DNA from: Gammaproteobacteria bacterium
GTDB lineage: Bacteria > Pseudomonadota > Gammaproteobacteria > Pseudomonadales > Azotimanducaceae
Direction of reading: 5' to 3'
DNA length: 48,138 bases
NCBI GenBank assembly: GCA_030428905.1
Contig: JAUIED010000016.1
Location: 1 to 48,138, forward strand
A program made the translations under genes and the position numbers. How positions within the stretch are numbered: the stretch's first letter is position 1; every line of letters begins with the position of its first letter. Of the stretch, positions 33,707 to 41,716 are shown piece after piece. Below the pieces are notes generated by a model. That model did not search any database. It was not told where the DNA came from and saw nothing but the letters and a program-made list of their open reading frames with translations.

Positions 33707-34174
33707 TCAGCCAGGTGCGAGCTGGCGGATAGTGTCCATGCTCTGCGGCGAGAACTGCCCATCCTTGCGGAAGCGGTAGTTACGAATCCCTTCGCCGTGC
33801 ACGGTGCCCCGCAACGTGTAGCGCACGGCTTGCGTCTTCGCCAGTGTGATGACCTGACGGATCATGCTGACGATGCTGATGCTCAGCGTCACCTCAGTGG
33901 TGGTTTCCTCGAGCGGCATGACGGTAAACCCGGCGCTGCTCACGCCGGTAGCGAAACGCTGGCCGTTGACGTCCAGGCGTACATCGAGCCCTTCCGCCTG
34001 CACCGCACGCGAGCCCGCATTCTGCAGCCGGATCTTCACCTTCAGACGCTGCTCCAGGGCCGTCGACTCAGCAGGCGTGAGGTCTACCAGATAGGCATCG
34101 AGGCGCGGCTGACCGGCGCAGGCACCCAACAGACCAATCAGGCAAAGCAGGCAGACAATCGCGGCGATTCTCAC
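33707..34174 (-). CDS. lipoprotein with LEA14/WHy-like domain
   Basis: The 155-residue product starts at GTG 34174 with a lipoprotein signal (VRIAAIVCLLCLIGLLGAC; lipobox LGAC, Cys19). The remainder is a single beta-sandwich of the LEA14/WHy type (VDLTPAESTALEQRLKVKIRLQNAGSRAVQAEGLDVRLDVNGQRFATGVSSAGFTVMPLEETTTEVTLSIS). WHy domains occur in stress-response and envelope proteins. The first cysteine after the hydrophobic segment is the lipidation site. It lies 10 bp after the dioxygenase beta gene and 4 bp before the MATE gene, so it belongs to the same operon. Confidence 0.8.
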   Translation of the reverse strand: MRIAAIVCLLCLIGLLGACAGQPRLDAYLVDLTPAESTALEQRLKVKIRLQNAGSRAVQAEGLDVRLDVNGQRFATGVSSAGFTVMPLEETTTEVTLSISIVSMIRQVITLAKTQAVRYTLRGTVHGEGIRNYRFRKDGQFSPQSMDTIRQLAPG

Positions 34175-34184
34175 GGCGCAGTAC

Positions 34185-34655
34185 TCAGAGCGGGTAGATG
34201 ATGGAGTTTGGCACCAGAACGGAGTCGTACACCACCCGTTTCTCCAGGAACCGCAGCACGCCGTCGCGATCCTCCAGCACATCCAGATAGCGGCCCACGC
34301 TGAGGATGTGCGGCAGGCTGTCGGGCAGCACCTCGATGACGCTGTAGTGCGACACCGCCTCAAGCCGGGATCCCTCCACCTGGCCGATGCGCACGTTGGT
34401 GATGTGGTGGCGCAGATAACGTGGTTCGAAAACAATCGTCTCCTGCACGGAGCGCACACGATCCATGAGCATGCCGCGGCTCTCGCAGCGCATGATGGCC
34501 AGCGGCAGGCCGGCATCAAAGTTATCCCGCGGAATGATCTGGTACAGGCACTGCTCAGTGAACAGTTCCGGCCATGCTTCCAGCGGGCCGTCGTCCAGCA
34601 CCTGCGCGTAGCGAGCGAGCAGCTCCTCCACGCGCCATTGCAGCTCCAAGTTCAC
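34185..34655 (-). CDS. aromatic-ring-hydroxylating dioxygenase beta subunit
   Basis: The 156-residue product has the NTF2/SnoaL-like fold of oxygenase beta subunits (LQWRVEELLARYAQVLDDGPLEAWPELFTEQCLYQIIPRDNFDAGLPLAIMRCESRGMLMDRV, then a beta sheet ending FLEKRVVYDSVLVPNSIIYPL). It is structural and contributes to the alpha-beta oligomer. The start is GTG 34655, overlapping the alpha stop by 4 bp as GTGA, which supports tight coupling with alpha. Confidence 0.9.
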   Translation of the reverse strand: MNLELQWRVEELLARYAQVLDDGPLEAWPELFTEQCLYQIIPRDNFDAGLPLAIMRCESRGMLMDRVRSVQETIVFEPRYLRHHITNVRIGQVEGSRLEAVSHYSVIEVLPDSLPHILSVGRYLDVLEDRDGVLRFLEKRVVYDSVLVPNSIIYPL

Positions 34656-35878
34656 AGGCCCATCACCACGCGGTAGTGCGCGTAGAAGGCGCGGATGGCT
34701 GCTTCGGTGACCATGTGGTTTTCGTCCTCCCTACCGCGGCCGCCCATGAGCAGCACGCCCTTCGCTGACGAATAATCCGACGCATAGGGCCTCACCCCAT
34801 CCTGCGCCATTTTGATCACCTCACTGTCGTCCGCCGACACGAGACCTGCGCTGCTCATCAGGTTGGCCTGGCGCAGCCGGCGGGTGGTCATGGCCTCGTC
34901 GTCATCGGCGTAGCCGAAGAAGGTCCAGGCGAGTTCGAAGGCTTCCGGTCCTCGGGGCTGGATCTGCCGCAGCGCCAGGGTGTTGGACTGCTGCTGTACG
35001 ATGAGGTTGGGCCAGATGGTCTGCATCACCACCGTCGCATCGCCGGGGAACTCCTTCACCGGATCGAGCAGGCGCGGGTCGTGCAGCGTGAAATTTTCTT
35101 TGAGGCTTTGAATATCCTGCGTATCCGCACTTTGCTTCTGCGCGCCCCGCTGGGAGATGAGCAGGCCGTGTGCGCCGGAGGGATCCATGCGCACCTGCGA
35201 TTTCTGGTCGGCGCGAAAAAGCCCGAAGGTGACCAGGAACACGTGCAGGAGCGAGGCATGGTAGGGGTCTTTGATGTTCTCGAACATCAGCTTCCAATTG
35301 CCGGGGATCAACTGCCTTGAGTAGCCGAGTACCGTGAGCGCACGACCATCGAACACGCGGTCGAAGTAGGTCGCGTTGGTATCACCCAGATAAGTTTCGA
35401 GGTCCGGTGTCGCCTCACTGAAGGTGGCGAACAACACACCGCCGCGGGAGGTTACACGCAGTCGCGGCAAGTTGTAGTCGGCACGGTCGAAGTCTTCCGG
35501 CATGCCGCCCTGCTGCTGCACGCCACGAATGAAGGGTACGCCGCGCAGCTCACCGTGAGCGTTGTAGGACCATTGGTGGTACGGGCACACGAACATGCGG
35601 CTCGACCCCTTGCGGTGCCGGCAGATCTTCACGCCGCGGTGGGCGCAACGATTGGCAAAACCGCTGAGCGCACCCTGCTCATCGCGGGTGATCACCACGC
35701 TGCGGTCGCCGATATTGGTGACGAGATAGTCGCCGGGCTCAGGTATCTCCACCTCGAGGCCCACGTAGGCCCAGCTGTCGCCGCAGAAGATGCGCGCCAT
35801 CTCTTGAGCGTAGATATCCGGGTCGGTATAGATCTGATACGGCACTTCGGTGATGCCGCCCTCTGGCCACGTCAGCAT
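34652..35878 (-). CDS. aromatic-ring-hydroxylating dioxygenase alpha subunit (Rieske)
   Basis: The 408-residue alpha subunit carries the Rieske [2Fe-2S] site at Cys78, His80, Cys98 and His101, and the mononuclear iron site in FENIKDPYHASLLH, with the D-x2-H-x4-H spacing. This is the usual domain order, unlike the protein at 18754. The pattern and partner beta subunit suggest a salicylate, anthranilate or benzoate-type substrate, but this is not determined. The ATG at 35878 (MLTWPEGGITEVPYQIY) fits homologues; the frame upstream is short and without homology. It leads a seven-gene operon. No ferredoxin or reductase gene is nearby, so electron donors must be encoded elsewhere. The palindrome at 35915-35928 lies just upstream. 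Confidence 0.93.
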   Translation of the reverse strand: MLTWPEGGITEVPYQIYTDPDIYAQEMARIFCGDSWAYVGLEVEIPEPGDYLVTNIGDRSVVITRDEQGALSGFANRCAHRGVKICRHRKGSSRMFVCPYHQWSYNAHGELRGVPFIRGVQQQGGMPEDFDRADYNLPRLRVTSRGGVLFATFSEATPDLETYLGDTNATYFDRVFDGRALTVLGYSRQLIPGNWKLMFENIKDPYHASLLHVFLVTFGLFRADQKSQVRMDPSGAHGLLISQRGAQKQSADTQDIQSLKENFTLHDPRLLDPVKEFPGDATVVMQTIWPNLIVQQQSNTLALRQIQPRGPEAFELAWTFFGYADDDEAMTTRRLRQANLMSSAGLVSADDSEVIKMAQDGVRPYASDYSSAKGVLLMGGRGREDENHMVTEAAIRAFYAHYRVVMGL

Positions 35879-35914
35879 GTAGAGGCTCGCTCGTCGGTTG
35901 CGCGCCCGATAATA

Positions 35915-35928
35915 CTTTGATATCAAAG
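35915..35928. promoter_or_regulatory. 14-bp perfect palindrome, candidate MarR operator
   Basis: CTTTGATATCAAAG is a perfect palindrome in the 79-bp gap between the divergent dioxygenase alpha gene and the bicupin/marR pair. A palindrome in a shared promoter next to a MarR-family gene is the usual arrangement for a MarR site. A symmetric repressor here could control both directions. Confidence 0.6.
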
Positions 35929-35957
35929 CATTTCAACTCGCCCACACCTGTACCCAC

Positions 35958-37076
35958 ATGACCGACCCGCAGCCGCTGCTCATCGACACCACCGGCAAAC
36001 CCCTCACGGCGACCACCCCGCAGCAGGCCAAGCCCGCCCGAGACTGGCCGCCCATCACCATCACAGGCGAGATGATCGACGCCGAAATCGCCCGCCTGGC
36101 GGACGCGCCCAGGCCGGCCAACGGCCGCCGCCAGACGATGTTCGTGCACCCTGCCGCGCCGGAGATCGGCCGGGGTCTGACCCCTGGCGTGCGCGTTACC
36201 CTCGATGTCTTGAAACCCGGCGAACGCACGGTGCCTACACGCCAGAACGCGACGCAGGTGAACTTCTGCATCCTCGGCGGCGGGCACAGCCAGGTGGGCG
36301 AGCGCACCGTGAGTTACGAACGGTACGATGTGTTCAACATCCCCTCCTACACCACCTATCAGCACTGCAACGACACCAACAGCCTGCAGGCGCGCCTGAC
36401 TTACAGCAACGCAGCACTGCTCGAGATGATGCGCGTGCATCTGGTGGAAGAAGAGCCGAAGGCCGAGCCGCCCGAGCCGGAGTTCGCGCCGGTGTCCGGC
36501 GCCGGCGTAAAGCTTGAGACCTTCACCATCGGCGACGATGGCGCAGCGCTCATGCCGTACGAGACCCTCATCAGCCCGCCGAACGTCACCTCCAACTGCC
36601 TGCACTGGCCCTGGCAGACGGTAAAAAACAATCTGGACAAACTGGCCGCACTCGGCGAGACCTATCAGGGCCGGAGGCTCTATCTGCTATACAACCCGCT
36701 CACCGACCGCTTCAACGGCACCACGCCCAACTTCTTCGCCACCATCACCATCCGCCCGCCGGGAATCGTCGATAAGCCGCACCGGCATGTGTCCTCGGCC
36801 ATCAACTACTACTTCCGCGGCCGCGGCTACAGCCGCGTGGAGGGTAAGCGCTATGAGTGGAAGGCCGGCGACCTGATGGTCTCGGCACCCGGCTGGGCGG
36901 TGCACAACCACGCCTCCTACGACGATGAGCCGGTGTATGAGCTCACCATTCAGGACCAGCCGCTGAACATCTACATGGAATCGCTGCTGTGGCAGGAAGA
37001 TCTCTCGGGCCCGGCAAAGATCCTCGGCACGCAGCCGGGTTTCGCCACCAACCGCGCAGAGCCTTCCGCCGGATGA
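35958..37076 (+). CDS. bicupin, gentisate/salicylate dioxygenase-like
   Basis: The 372-residue product has two cupin domains, as in gentisate 1,2-dioxygenases. The C-terminal cupin has complete metal ligands: PHRHVSSAINYYFRG with His275 and His277, and later WAVHNH with His316/His318. The N-terminal cupin lacks them: at the matching place it has PTRQNATQVNF (residues 93-103). In studied gentisate dioxygenases the N-terminal domain holds the iron, so the metal site may have moved here. Ring cleavage of a product of the divergent oxygenase is the natural reading, but substrate is unproven. The start ATG 35958 follows the palindrome by 29 bp. Its stop overlaps the marR start as ATGA. Confidence 0.8.
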   Translation: MTDPQPLLIDTTGKPLTATTPQQAKPARDWPPITITGEMIDAEIARLADAPRPANGRRQTMFVHPAAPEIGRGLTPGVRVTLDVLKPGERTVPTRQNATQVNFCILGGGHSQVGERTVSYERYDVFNIPSYTTYQHCNDTNSLQARLTYSNAALLEMMRVHLVEEEPKAEPPEPEFAPVSGAGVKLETFTIGDDGAALMPYETLISPPNVTSNCLHWPWQTVKNNLDKLAALGETYQGRRLYLLYNPLTDRFNGTTPNFFATITIRPPGIVDKPHRHVSSAINYYFRGRGYSRVEGKRYEWKAGDLMVSAPGWAVHNHASYDDEPVYELTIQDQPLNIYMESLLWQEDLSGPAKILGTQPGFATNRAEPSAG

Positions 37077-37516
37077 GCGCAGAGACCATGCCGGGCGGCA
37101 GCTTCGGCTACCAGGCGCGTGCCACACACAGGGCCTTTGATCGCCTGCTGCAGAAACACCTGGCACCTCACGACCTGCCCAACGGCTTCTGGTATCTGCT
37201 GCGGGCGCTGTGGGAGCGGGACGGCACCACACAGCGGGAGCTTGCCGAAGCTGCGCACCTCACTGAGTCGTCCAACGTGCTCATGCTGGAGAAGATGGAG
37301 CGCGCAGGCCTGGTGGAACGGCGTCGCGACACCACGGACCGGCGTTGTGTGCGCGTATACCTGACGCCCGAAGCGCGGCGCATGAAGCGCAAGCTGCTGC
37401 CAGTGGCCCGCGAGATCAACGACCTGGCCGGGGCAGGCATCCCACGCGAAGATCTGGACGCATTCCTCAGGGTGTGCGAGCGCATGGGCGCCAACCTCCG
37501 CCGTGCAACGGGCTAA
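37073..37516 (+). CDS. MarR-family transcriptional regulator
   Basis: The 147-residue product has the MarR winged-helix layout: LRALWERDGTTQRELAEAAHLTESSNVLMLEKMERAGLVERRRDTTDRRCVRVYLTPEARRMKRKL. The wing with DxRxxxVxLT is clear. MarR proteins usually repress, and are relieved by aromatic ligands. The ATG overlaps the bicupin stop, so regulator and enzyme are co-translated. The palindrome at 35915-35928 is its probable operator. Confidence 0.92.
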   Translation: MSAETMPGGSFGYQARATHRAFDRLLQKHLAPHDLPNGFWYLLRALWERDGTTQRELAEAAHLTESSNVLMLEKMERAGLVERRRDTTDRRCVRVYLTPEARRMKRKLLPVAREINDLAGAGIPREDLDAFLRVCERMGANLRRATG

Positions 37517-37536
37517 TTGCGAATCATTTTCATTTA
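37516..37536 (-). promoter_or_regulatory. Fur-box-like sequence upstream of the rubrerythrin gene
   Basis: The A/T-rich stretch GAATCATTTTCATTTA and its reverse complement resemble the overlapping GATAAT-type hexamers of a Fur box, but the match is partial. It lies about 85 bp upstream of a TATACT -10 candidate. Confidence 0.3.
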
Positions 37537-37621
37537 AGAAAACTTCGGGTGCTTGCTGAACGATCGACAGCGCCTATCGCCATCATTGGAACTTTCGAAT
37601 GGTCAGCGCGGCGGGCGCGCG

Positions 37622-37627
37622 TATACT
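37622..37627 (+). promoter_or_regulatory. -10-like element for the rubrerythrin gene
   Basis: TATACT lies 44 bp before the ATG at 37672. No good -35 is seen at the right distance, as is common for promoters that depend on an activator. Confidence 0.35.
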
Positions 37628-37671
37628 GGCCGCACTTCTGACTGATCAGTGACGAATTACAGGAGACCACC

Positions 37672-38088
37672 ATGGATCTGAAGGACAGCCAAACCCTGCA
37701 GAGCCTGAAGGACGCCTTCGCAGGCGAGTCCCAGGCAAACCGCCGCTACCTCTACTTTGCAGCGAAAGCAGACGTCGAGGGCGAGAACGACGTAGCCGCC
37801 GTATTCCGCTCCACCGCCGAAGGTGAAACCGGCCACGCGCACGGCCACCTGGAGTACATGGAAGCCGTGGGCGACCCTGCTACCGGCCTGCCGATCGGCA
37901 CCACCAGTGACAACCTGAAAGCTGCCATTGCCGGCGAGACCCACGAGTACACCGACATGTACCCGGGCATGGCCAAGACGGCACGCGACGAAGGCTTCGA
38001 CGAGATCGCCGACTGGTTCGAGACGCTCGCCAAGGCAGAGCGCTCTCACGCCAACCGCTTCCAGAAGGCTCTGGACGCGATGGCTTAA
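37672..38088 (+). CDS. rubrerythrin-like ferritin-fold protein
   Basis: The 138-residue four-helix protein carries the repeated E-x-x-H di-iron pattern of rubrerythrins: [38 protein letters not shown] and [10 protein letters not shown]. The C-terminal rubredoxin domain of classical rubrerythrin is absent, so electrons must come from another partner. Such proteins reduce peroxide in the cytoplasm. The start has AGGAG 7 nt upstream. A strong terminator follows, so the downstream genes are at least partly insulated from it. Confidence 0.9.
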   Translation: MDLKDSQTLQSLKDAFAGESQANRRYLYFAAKADVEGENDVAAVFRSTAEGETGHAHGHLEYMEAVGDPATGLPIGTTSDNLKAAIAGETHEYTDMYPGMAKTARDEGFDEIADWFETLAKAERSHANRFQKALDAMA

Positions 38089-38125
38089 GCCCCAATCGGC
38101 GCTCCTTATCGAGCGTACGTAAAAG

Positions 38126-38149
38126 AAGGGGCCACACGGCCCCTTTTTT
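38126..38149 (+). terminator. intrinsic terminator after the rubrerythrin gene
   Basis: Arms AAGGGGCC and GGCCCCTT around ACAC, followed by a run of Ts (38144-38149). It lies 38 bp after the rubrerythrin stop and 41 bp before the next start. Confidence 0.85.
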
Positions 38150-38189
38150 GTCCAACCCCCTCCGAGTAAGCAGAAAGAGGAGCATCGGC

Positions 38190-39536
38190 ATGGCAGTGAA
38201 AGAAGGCAGCCTCAGCGCCCCGGAACGTCAACCGCTGGATTGGCAGAACCCTGCGTTCACCGACAAGGAAAACCTCTACGCCGAGCTCGAACGCGTATAC
38301 GACATCTGCCACGGATGCCGCCGCTGCGTGAGCTTGTGTGACGCTTTTCCAACGCTGTTCGACCTCGTGGACGAGTCCGACACGATGGAAGTCGACGGGG
38401 TGAACAAAGACGACTACATGAAGGTGGTAGACCAGTGCTACCTGTGCGATCTGTGCGCGGAGACCAAGTGCCCCTACCTGCCGCCGCACGACTGGGCGGT
38501 GGACTTCCCGCACCTGATGCTGCGAGCCAAGGCCTACAAGTTTCAGCAGGGCGACACGAAGTGGCGCGACCGCATCATCACCAGCACCGATCCGATTTTC
38601 GACACGCTGTCGCTGCCGGGCCTGGCCCAGGCAGCCAACGCCGCGGCCGGCTCCAAAGCGCTGCGCAAACTCGGCGACAACCTGGTTGGCATTCACCCTG
38701 AGGCACCGCTGCCGCCATTCACGCACAAGCCCGTATCGAAGGCCATGGCCAACGAAATCGGCGCAGACCTGAAAGCAAAGGCGTGTGAGCGCACCACCGG
38801 CAAAGTCGCCATCTACGTCACCTGCTACGGCGATCACAACGAGCCGCAGGTCGTGGAAGACCTGGTCAGCGTGCTCAATCACAACGGCGTGGCGGTGAAG
38901 ATCCTCAAGGACGCCAAGTGCTGCGGCATGCCGAAGCTGGAGCTCGGCGATCTGGAGAAGGTCGCGTCGCTGAAAGACGCCAACCTGCCTTTGTTCTTAA
39001 AAGCGATCGAAGACGGCTACGACATCATCGCGCCAATCCCGTCCTGCGTGCTCATGTACAAGCAGGAGCTGCCGCTGATGTTTCCTGACGACACCGACGT
39101 CGCCCGCGTGAAGAAGGCCTTCTTCGACCCATTCGAATACCTGATGCTGCGCCACAAAGCAGGCCTTGCACGCACGGATTTCACCACGCCGCTGGGCAAG
39201 GTCGCCTACCACGTGGCCTGCCACCAGCGCGTGCAGGCGTTCGGCATGAAAACCCGGGAGTTCCTGCAGCTCATTCCGGATACCGAAGTCACCGCGATCG
39301 AGCGCTGCTCAGGCCACGATGGCACCTACGCCATCAAGTCGGAAACCTACGAAAAAGCCATGAAAATCGCGCGCCCCGTCGTGCGCCGGGTGAAAGAATC
39401 GGAGGCGGACACGTTCGGGTCGGATTGCCCCATGGCAGGCCGCCTCATCGCTCACGGCCTCGACGCCGAAGGCGAGAACGGCGAGGCTGCCGAGCATCCC
39501 ATATCCATGGTCAAACGCGCCTACGGCATACGTTGA
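38190..39536 (+). CDS. iron-sulfur protein with CCG domains (HdrD/GlpC-like)
   Basis: The 448-residue product combines ferredoxin-like cysteine clusters with two CCG domains. The N-terminal cluster region is DICHGCRRCVSLCDAFP and CYLCDLCAETKCPYLPPHDW. The CCG repeats contain VTCYGDHNE with CCGMPKLELGD, and HVACHQRVQAFGMKTREF with CSGHDGTYA, as in GlpC and HdrB/D. It likely passes electrons to or from a quinone or other acceptor; the partner is unknown. The ATG at 38190 has AGAGGAG upstream. It is followed by DUF3501 with a 9-bp gap, and preceded by rubrerythrin, an association seen repeatedly in proteobacteria. Confidence 0.88.
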   Translation: MAVKEGSLSAPERQPLDWQNPAFTDKENLYAELERVYDICHGCRRCVSLCDAFPTLFDLVDESDTMEVDGVNKDDYMKVVDQCYLCDLCAETKCPYLPPHDWAVDFPHLMLRAKAYKFQQGDTKWRDRIITSTDPIFDTLSLPGLAQAANAAAGSKALRKLGDNLVGIHPEAPLPPFTHKPVSKAMANEIGADLKAKACERTTGKVAIYVTCYGDHNEPQVVEDLVSVLNHNGVAVKILKDAKCCGMPKLELGDLEKVASLKDANLPLFLKAIEDGYDIIAPIPSCVLMYKQELPLMFPDDTDVARVKKAFFDPFEYLMLRHKAGLARTDFTTPLGKVAYHVACHQRVQAFGMKTREFLQLIPDTEVTAIERCSGHDGTYAIKSETYEKAMKIARPVVRRVKESEADTFGSDCPMAGRLIAHGLDAEGENGEAAEHPISMVKRAYGIR

Positions 39537-39545
39537 GGAGTCGTC

Positions 39546-40127
39546 ATGCAGAAACTCACCCGAACTGATCTGTGGAGCCTGGAGCAATACGCCGAGCAGC
39601 GCCCGGCATTCCGCGCGCAGGTGCTGGCGCACAAGAAGCCCCGCCAGGTGCCCCTGGGCCCCCACGCCACGCTGTACTTCGAAGACCGGCTCACCATTCA
39701 GTATCAGATTCAGGAGATGCTGCGCGTGGAGCGCGTATTCGAAGCCGCCGGCATCAACGATGAGCTGGAAGCCTACAACCCGCTCATCCCCGACGGCACG
39801 AACTGGAAGGCCACCTTCATGATCGAGTACAGCGACGTCGAGGAGCGCCGCCAGGCACTCACCAGGCTGGCAGGCGTTGAGCATCGTGTGTGGGCGCAGG
39901 CTGGAGATCTCGAGCGCGTGTTCGCCATCGCCAACGAGGACATGGAGCGCTCCACCGAGGACAAGACAGCGGCTGTGCACTTCCTGCGTTTCGAGCTGCC
40001 GCAAGACGTGATCGCGGCACTCAAGGGTGGTGCCGTGCTTACGTTCGGCATCGACTACGATGGTTTCGAGCAGCGCACCGAGGTAAGCGCAGAAAGCCGC
40101 GCGGCGCTTGCCGCAGACCTGGATTGA
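39546..40127 (+). CDS. DUF3501 family protein
   Basis: The 193-residue protein matches DUF3501 (MQKLTRTDLWSLEQYAEQRPAFRAQVLAHKKPRQVPLGPHATLYFEDRLTIQYQIQEMLRVERVF, and FLRFELPQDVIAALKGGAVLTFGIDYDGFEQRTEV). Function is unknown; the family occurs with rubrerythrin and CCG-domain genes, which suggests a role in peroxide or oxygen defence. It is the last gene of the run and converges on oxyR with 10 bp between. Confidence 0.85.
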   Translation: MQKLTRTDLWSLEQYAEQRPAFRAQVLAHKKPRQVPLGPHATLYFEDRLTIQYQIQEMLRVERVFEAAGINDELEAYNPLIPDGTNWKATFMIEYSDVEERRQALTRLAGVEHRVWAQAGDLERVFAIANEDMERSTEDKTAAVHFLRFELPQDVIAALKGGAVLTFGIDYDGFEQRTEVSAESRAALAADLD

Positions 40128-40137
40128 GGACCGGGCG

Positions 40138-41025
40138 CTAACCCACCACAGCCTTCTGCAGGATGCCGGACATCTGCTCCAACAGCGCCGTGCGCGTAGA
40201 TGTCTGCCGCCAGCACAGGCCGATGTCGCGATGCGGTGCGGTATCTTTGGCGCCGCGAAACGGGATGTAGCGCACCCCTGCAGTCTTGGTCACCGCGAGT
40301 TCCGGCATCAGCGTGATACCGACGTTGGCGCGCACCATCTGGCGCAGGGTCTCCAGGCTGGACGCGCGAAAGTTGGTGTTCTCAACAGCGTTCTGCGCAT
40401 CGCACACATCCAGCGCCTGGTCGCGCAGGCAGTGGCCGTCTTCGAGCAGCAGCACCTGCTGACTGTCCAGGTCTTCCACCGACACGCTCTTGCGCGCGGC
40501 GAGCTGATGTTCGGTGGACACGGTGAAGTAGAACGGCTCCCGGTACAGCGGCCGGGTGATGACATTCTCCTCCGCCACAGGCAACGCCAGAATCAACGCA
40601 TCCAGCTCTCCCTGCTTCAGCCGCGCCGTGATCTGGTGGGTCTGCCCTTCGTTGATCTGGATACGTAGCTGCGGAAATGCCTTGCGCACGGGCTTGAGGA
40701 TCTTCGGCAGCAGATAGGGAGCAACCGTGGGTATGACGCCGAGCCTGAAGTCGCCGCCAAAGGGGTCGCGGTGCTGCTCGGCGATGTTCACGAGCTGATT
40801 CACCTCGCGCAGCACGCGGTGCGCCTGCTCGACGATGCGCTCGCCCACGTTGGAGAGCATCACCTGACGATTGGTGCGCTCGATGAGCACCACACCAAGG
40901 GTTTCTTCGAGCTTTTTGAGCTGCGTGGAAAGCGTCGGCTGGCTGACGTGGCAGGCTTCCGCCGCGCGGCCAAAGTGCTTGTGCTCGGCAACGGCCACGA
41001 GGTATTTCAGATCGCGGATATTCAT
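40138..41025 (-). CDS. oxyR: hydrogen-peroxide-sensing regulator OxyR
   Basis: The 295-residue LysR-family protein begins MNIRDLKYLVAVAEHKHFGRAAEACHVSQPTLSTQLKKLE, the standard OxyR DNA-binding domain. The redox pair is present as LEDGHCLRDQALDVC, with Cys199 and Cys208, the same numbers as in E. coli OxyR. It should activate peroxide-defence genes on disulfide formation. Its position beside the rubrerythrin-CCG-DUF3501 run suggests those genes are targets. It diverges from the pseudouridine synthase gene by 43 bp. Confidence 0.95.
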   Translation of the reverse strand: MNIRDLKYLVAVAEHKHFGRAAEACHVSQPTLSTQLKKLEETLGVVLIERTNRQVMLSNVGERIVEQAHRVLREVNQLVNIAEQHRDPFGGDFRLGVIPTVAPYLLPKILKPVRKAFPQLRIQINEGQTHQITARLKQGELDALILALPVAEENVITRPLYREPFYFTVSTEHQLAARKSVSVEDLDSQQVLLLEDGHCLRDQALDVCDAQNAVENTNFRASSLETLRQMVRANVGITLMPELAVTKTAGVRYIPFRGAKDTAPHRDIGLCWRQTSTRTALLEQMSGILQKAVVG

Positions 41026-41068
41026 GGTGTGGTAGTTTCAGCGCTCACGATCTTCCTTTCCAGCACCG

Positions 41069-41716
41069 ATGCAGTTTCAGGTCATTCACGAATCCCCCAG
41101 CCTCCTGGTCATCAACAAGCCGGCGGGCATCTCCCTTCTGCGCGACCGCAGCGGCGCGGCCGATCTGTGGTCGATGCTGACCAGTGATCGCAAGCTCTAC
41201 CCCGCGCATCGGCTCGACAAAGGCACCAGCGGCGTGTTGCTCATCGGCAAGACGCAAGCCGCGCAGTCGGAGCTCGCCCGCGCTTTCAACGGCCACGCGG
41301 TGCGCAAGTTTTACATCGCTCAGGTTGTCGGAGCGTTCCCGGGCGGAAGCACCCTGACCATCGACCTTCCCCTGCGCAAAGGGCGCAAGAGCCGCTATCG
41401 GGTAGCTGGTATGCGAGACGCCATTGAGCGGCACCGAGACGGCTGGCGCATCAACGATGATGGTTCAGGGTTAGCTGCAAGCACACGAGTGCGGCTGCTG
41501 TCGAGCGAGGGCAGCAACTCCTGGGTGGTGGCGCAGCCGTTGAGCGGCAGAACCCACCAGTTGCGTGTGCACCTCAGTTGGACGGGCTTTCCCATACTCG
41601 GCGATCACCTCTACGGCAAGCCGGCCGATGCAGCGCAGCAAGCGGACCGTCTCATGCTGCACTGCCACCGTTTGGTGCTACCGGATGGCAGCTCCTACAG
41701 CGCCACCTTCCCGTAG
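41069..41716 (+). CDS. RluA-family pseudouridine synthase
   Basis: The 215-residue enzyme has the RluA signature AHRLDKGTSGVLLIGKTQ with catalytic Asp50, LVINKPAGISLL near the start, and the C-terminal QPLSGRTHQLRVHLSWTGFPILGDHLYG. It modifies uridine in rRNA or tRNA; which site is not clear, with TruC- or RluA-like action both possible. The start has no clear ribosome-binding site. The 3' end overlaps the convergent flavin-binding gene by 22 bp. Confidence 0.9.
   Translation: MQFQVIHESPSLLVINKPAGISLLRDRSGAADLWSMLTSDRKLYPAHRLDKGTSGVLLIGKTQAAQSELARAFNGHAVRKFYIAQVVGAFPGGSTLTIDLPLRKGRKSRYRVAGMRDAIERHRDGWRINDDGSGLAASTRVRLLSSEGSNSWVVAQPLSGRTHQLRVHLSWTGFPILGDHLYGKPADAAQQADRLMLHCHRLVLPDGSSYSATFP

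Noticed and set aside
37641-37650. 10-bp palindrome ACTGATCAGT before the rubrerythrin ribosome-binding site
   Set aside because: Short and not extended by further symmetry; likely by chance, so not listed as an operator.
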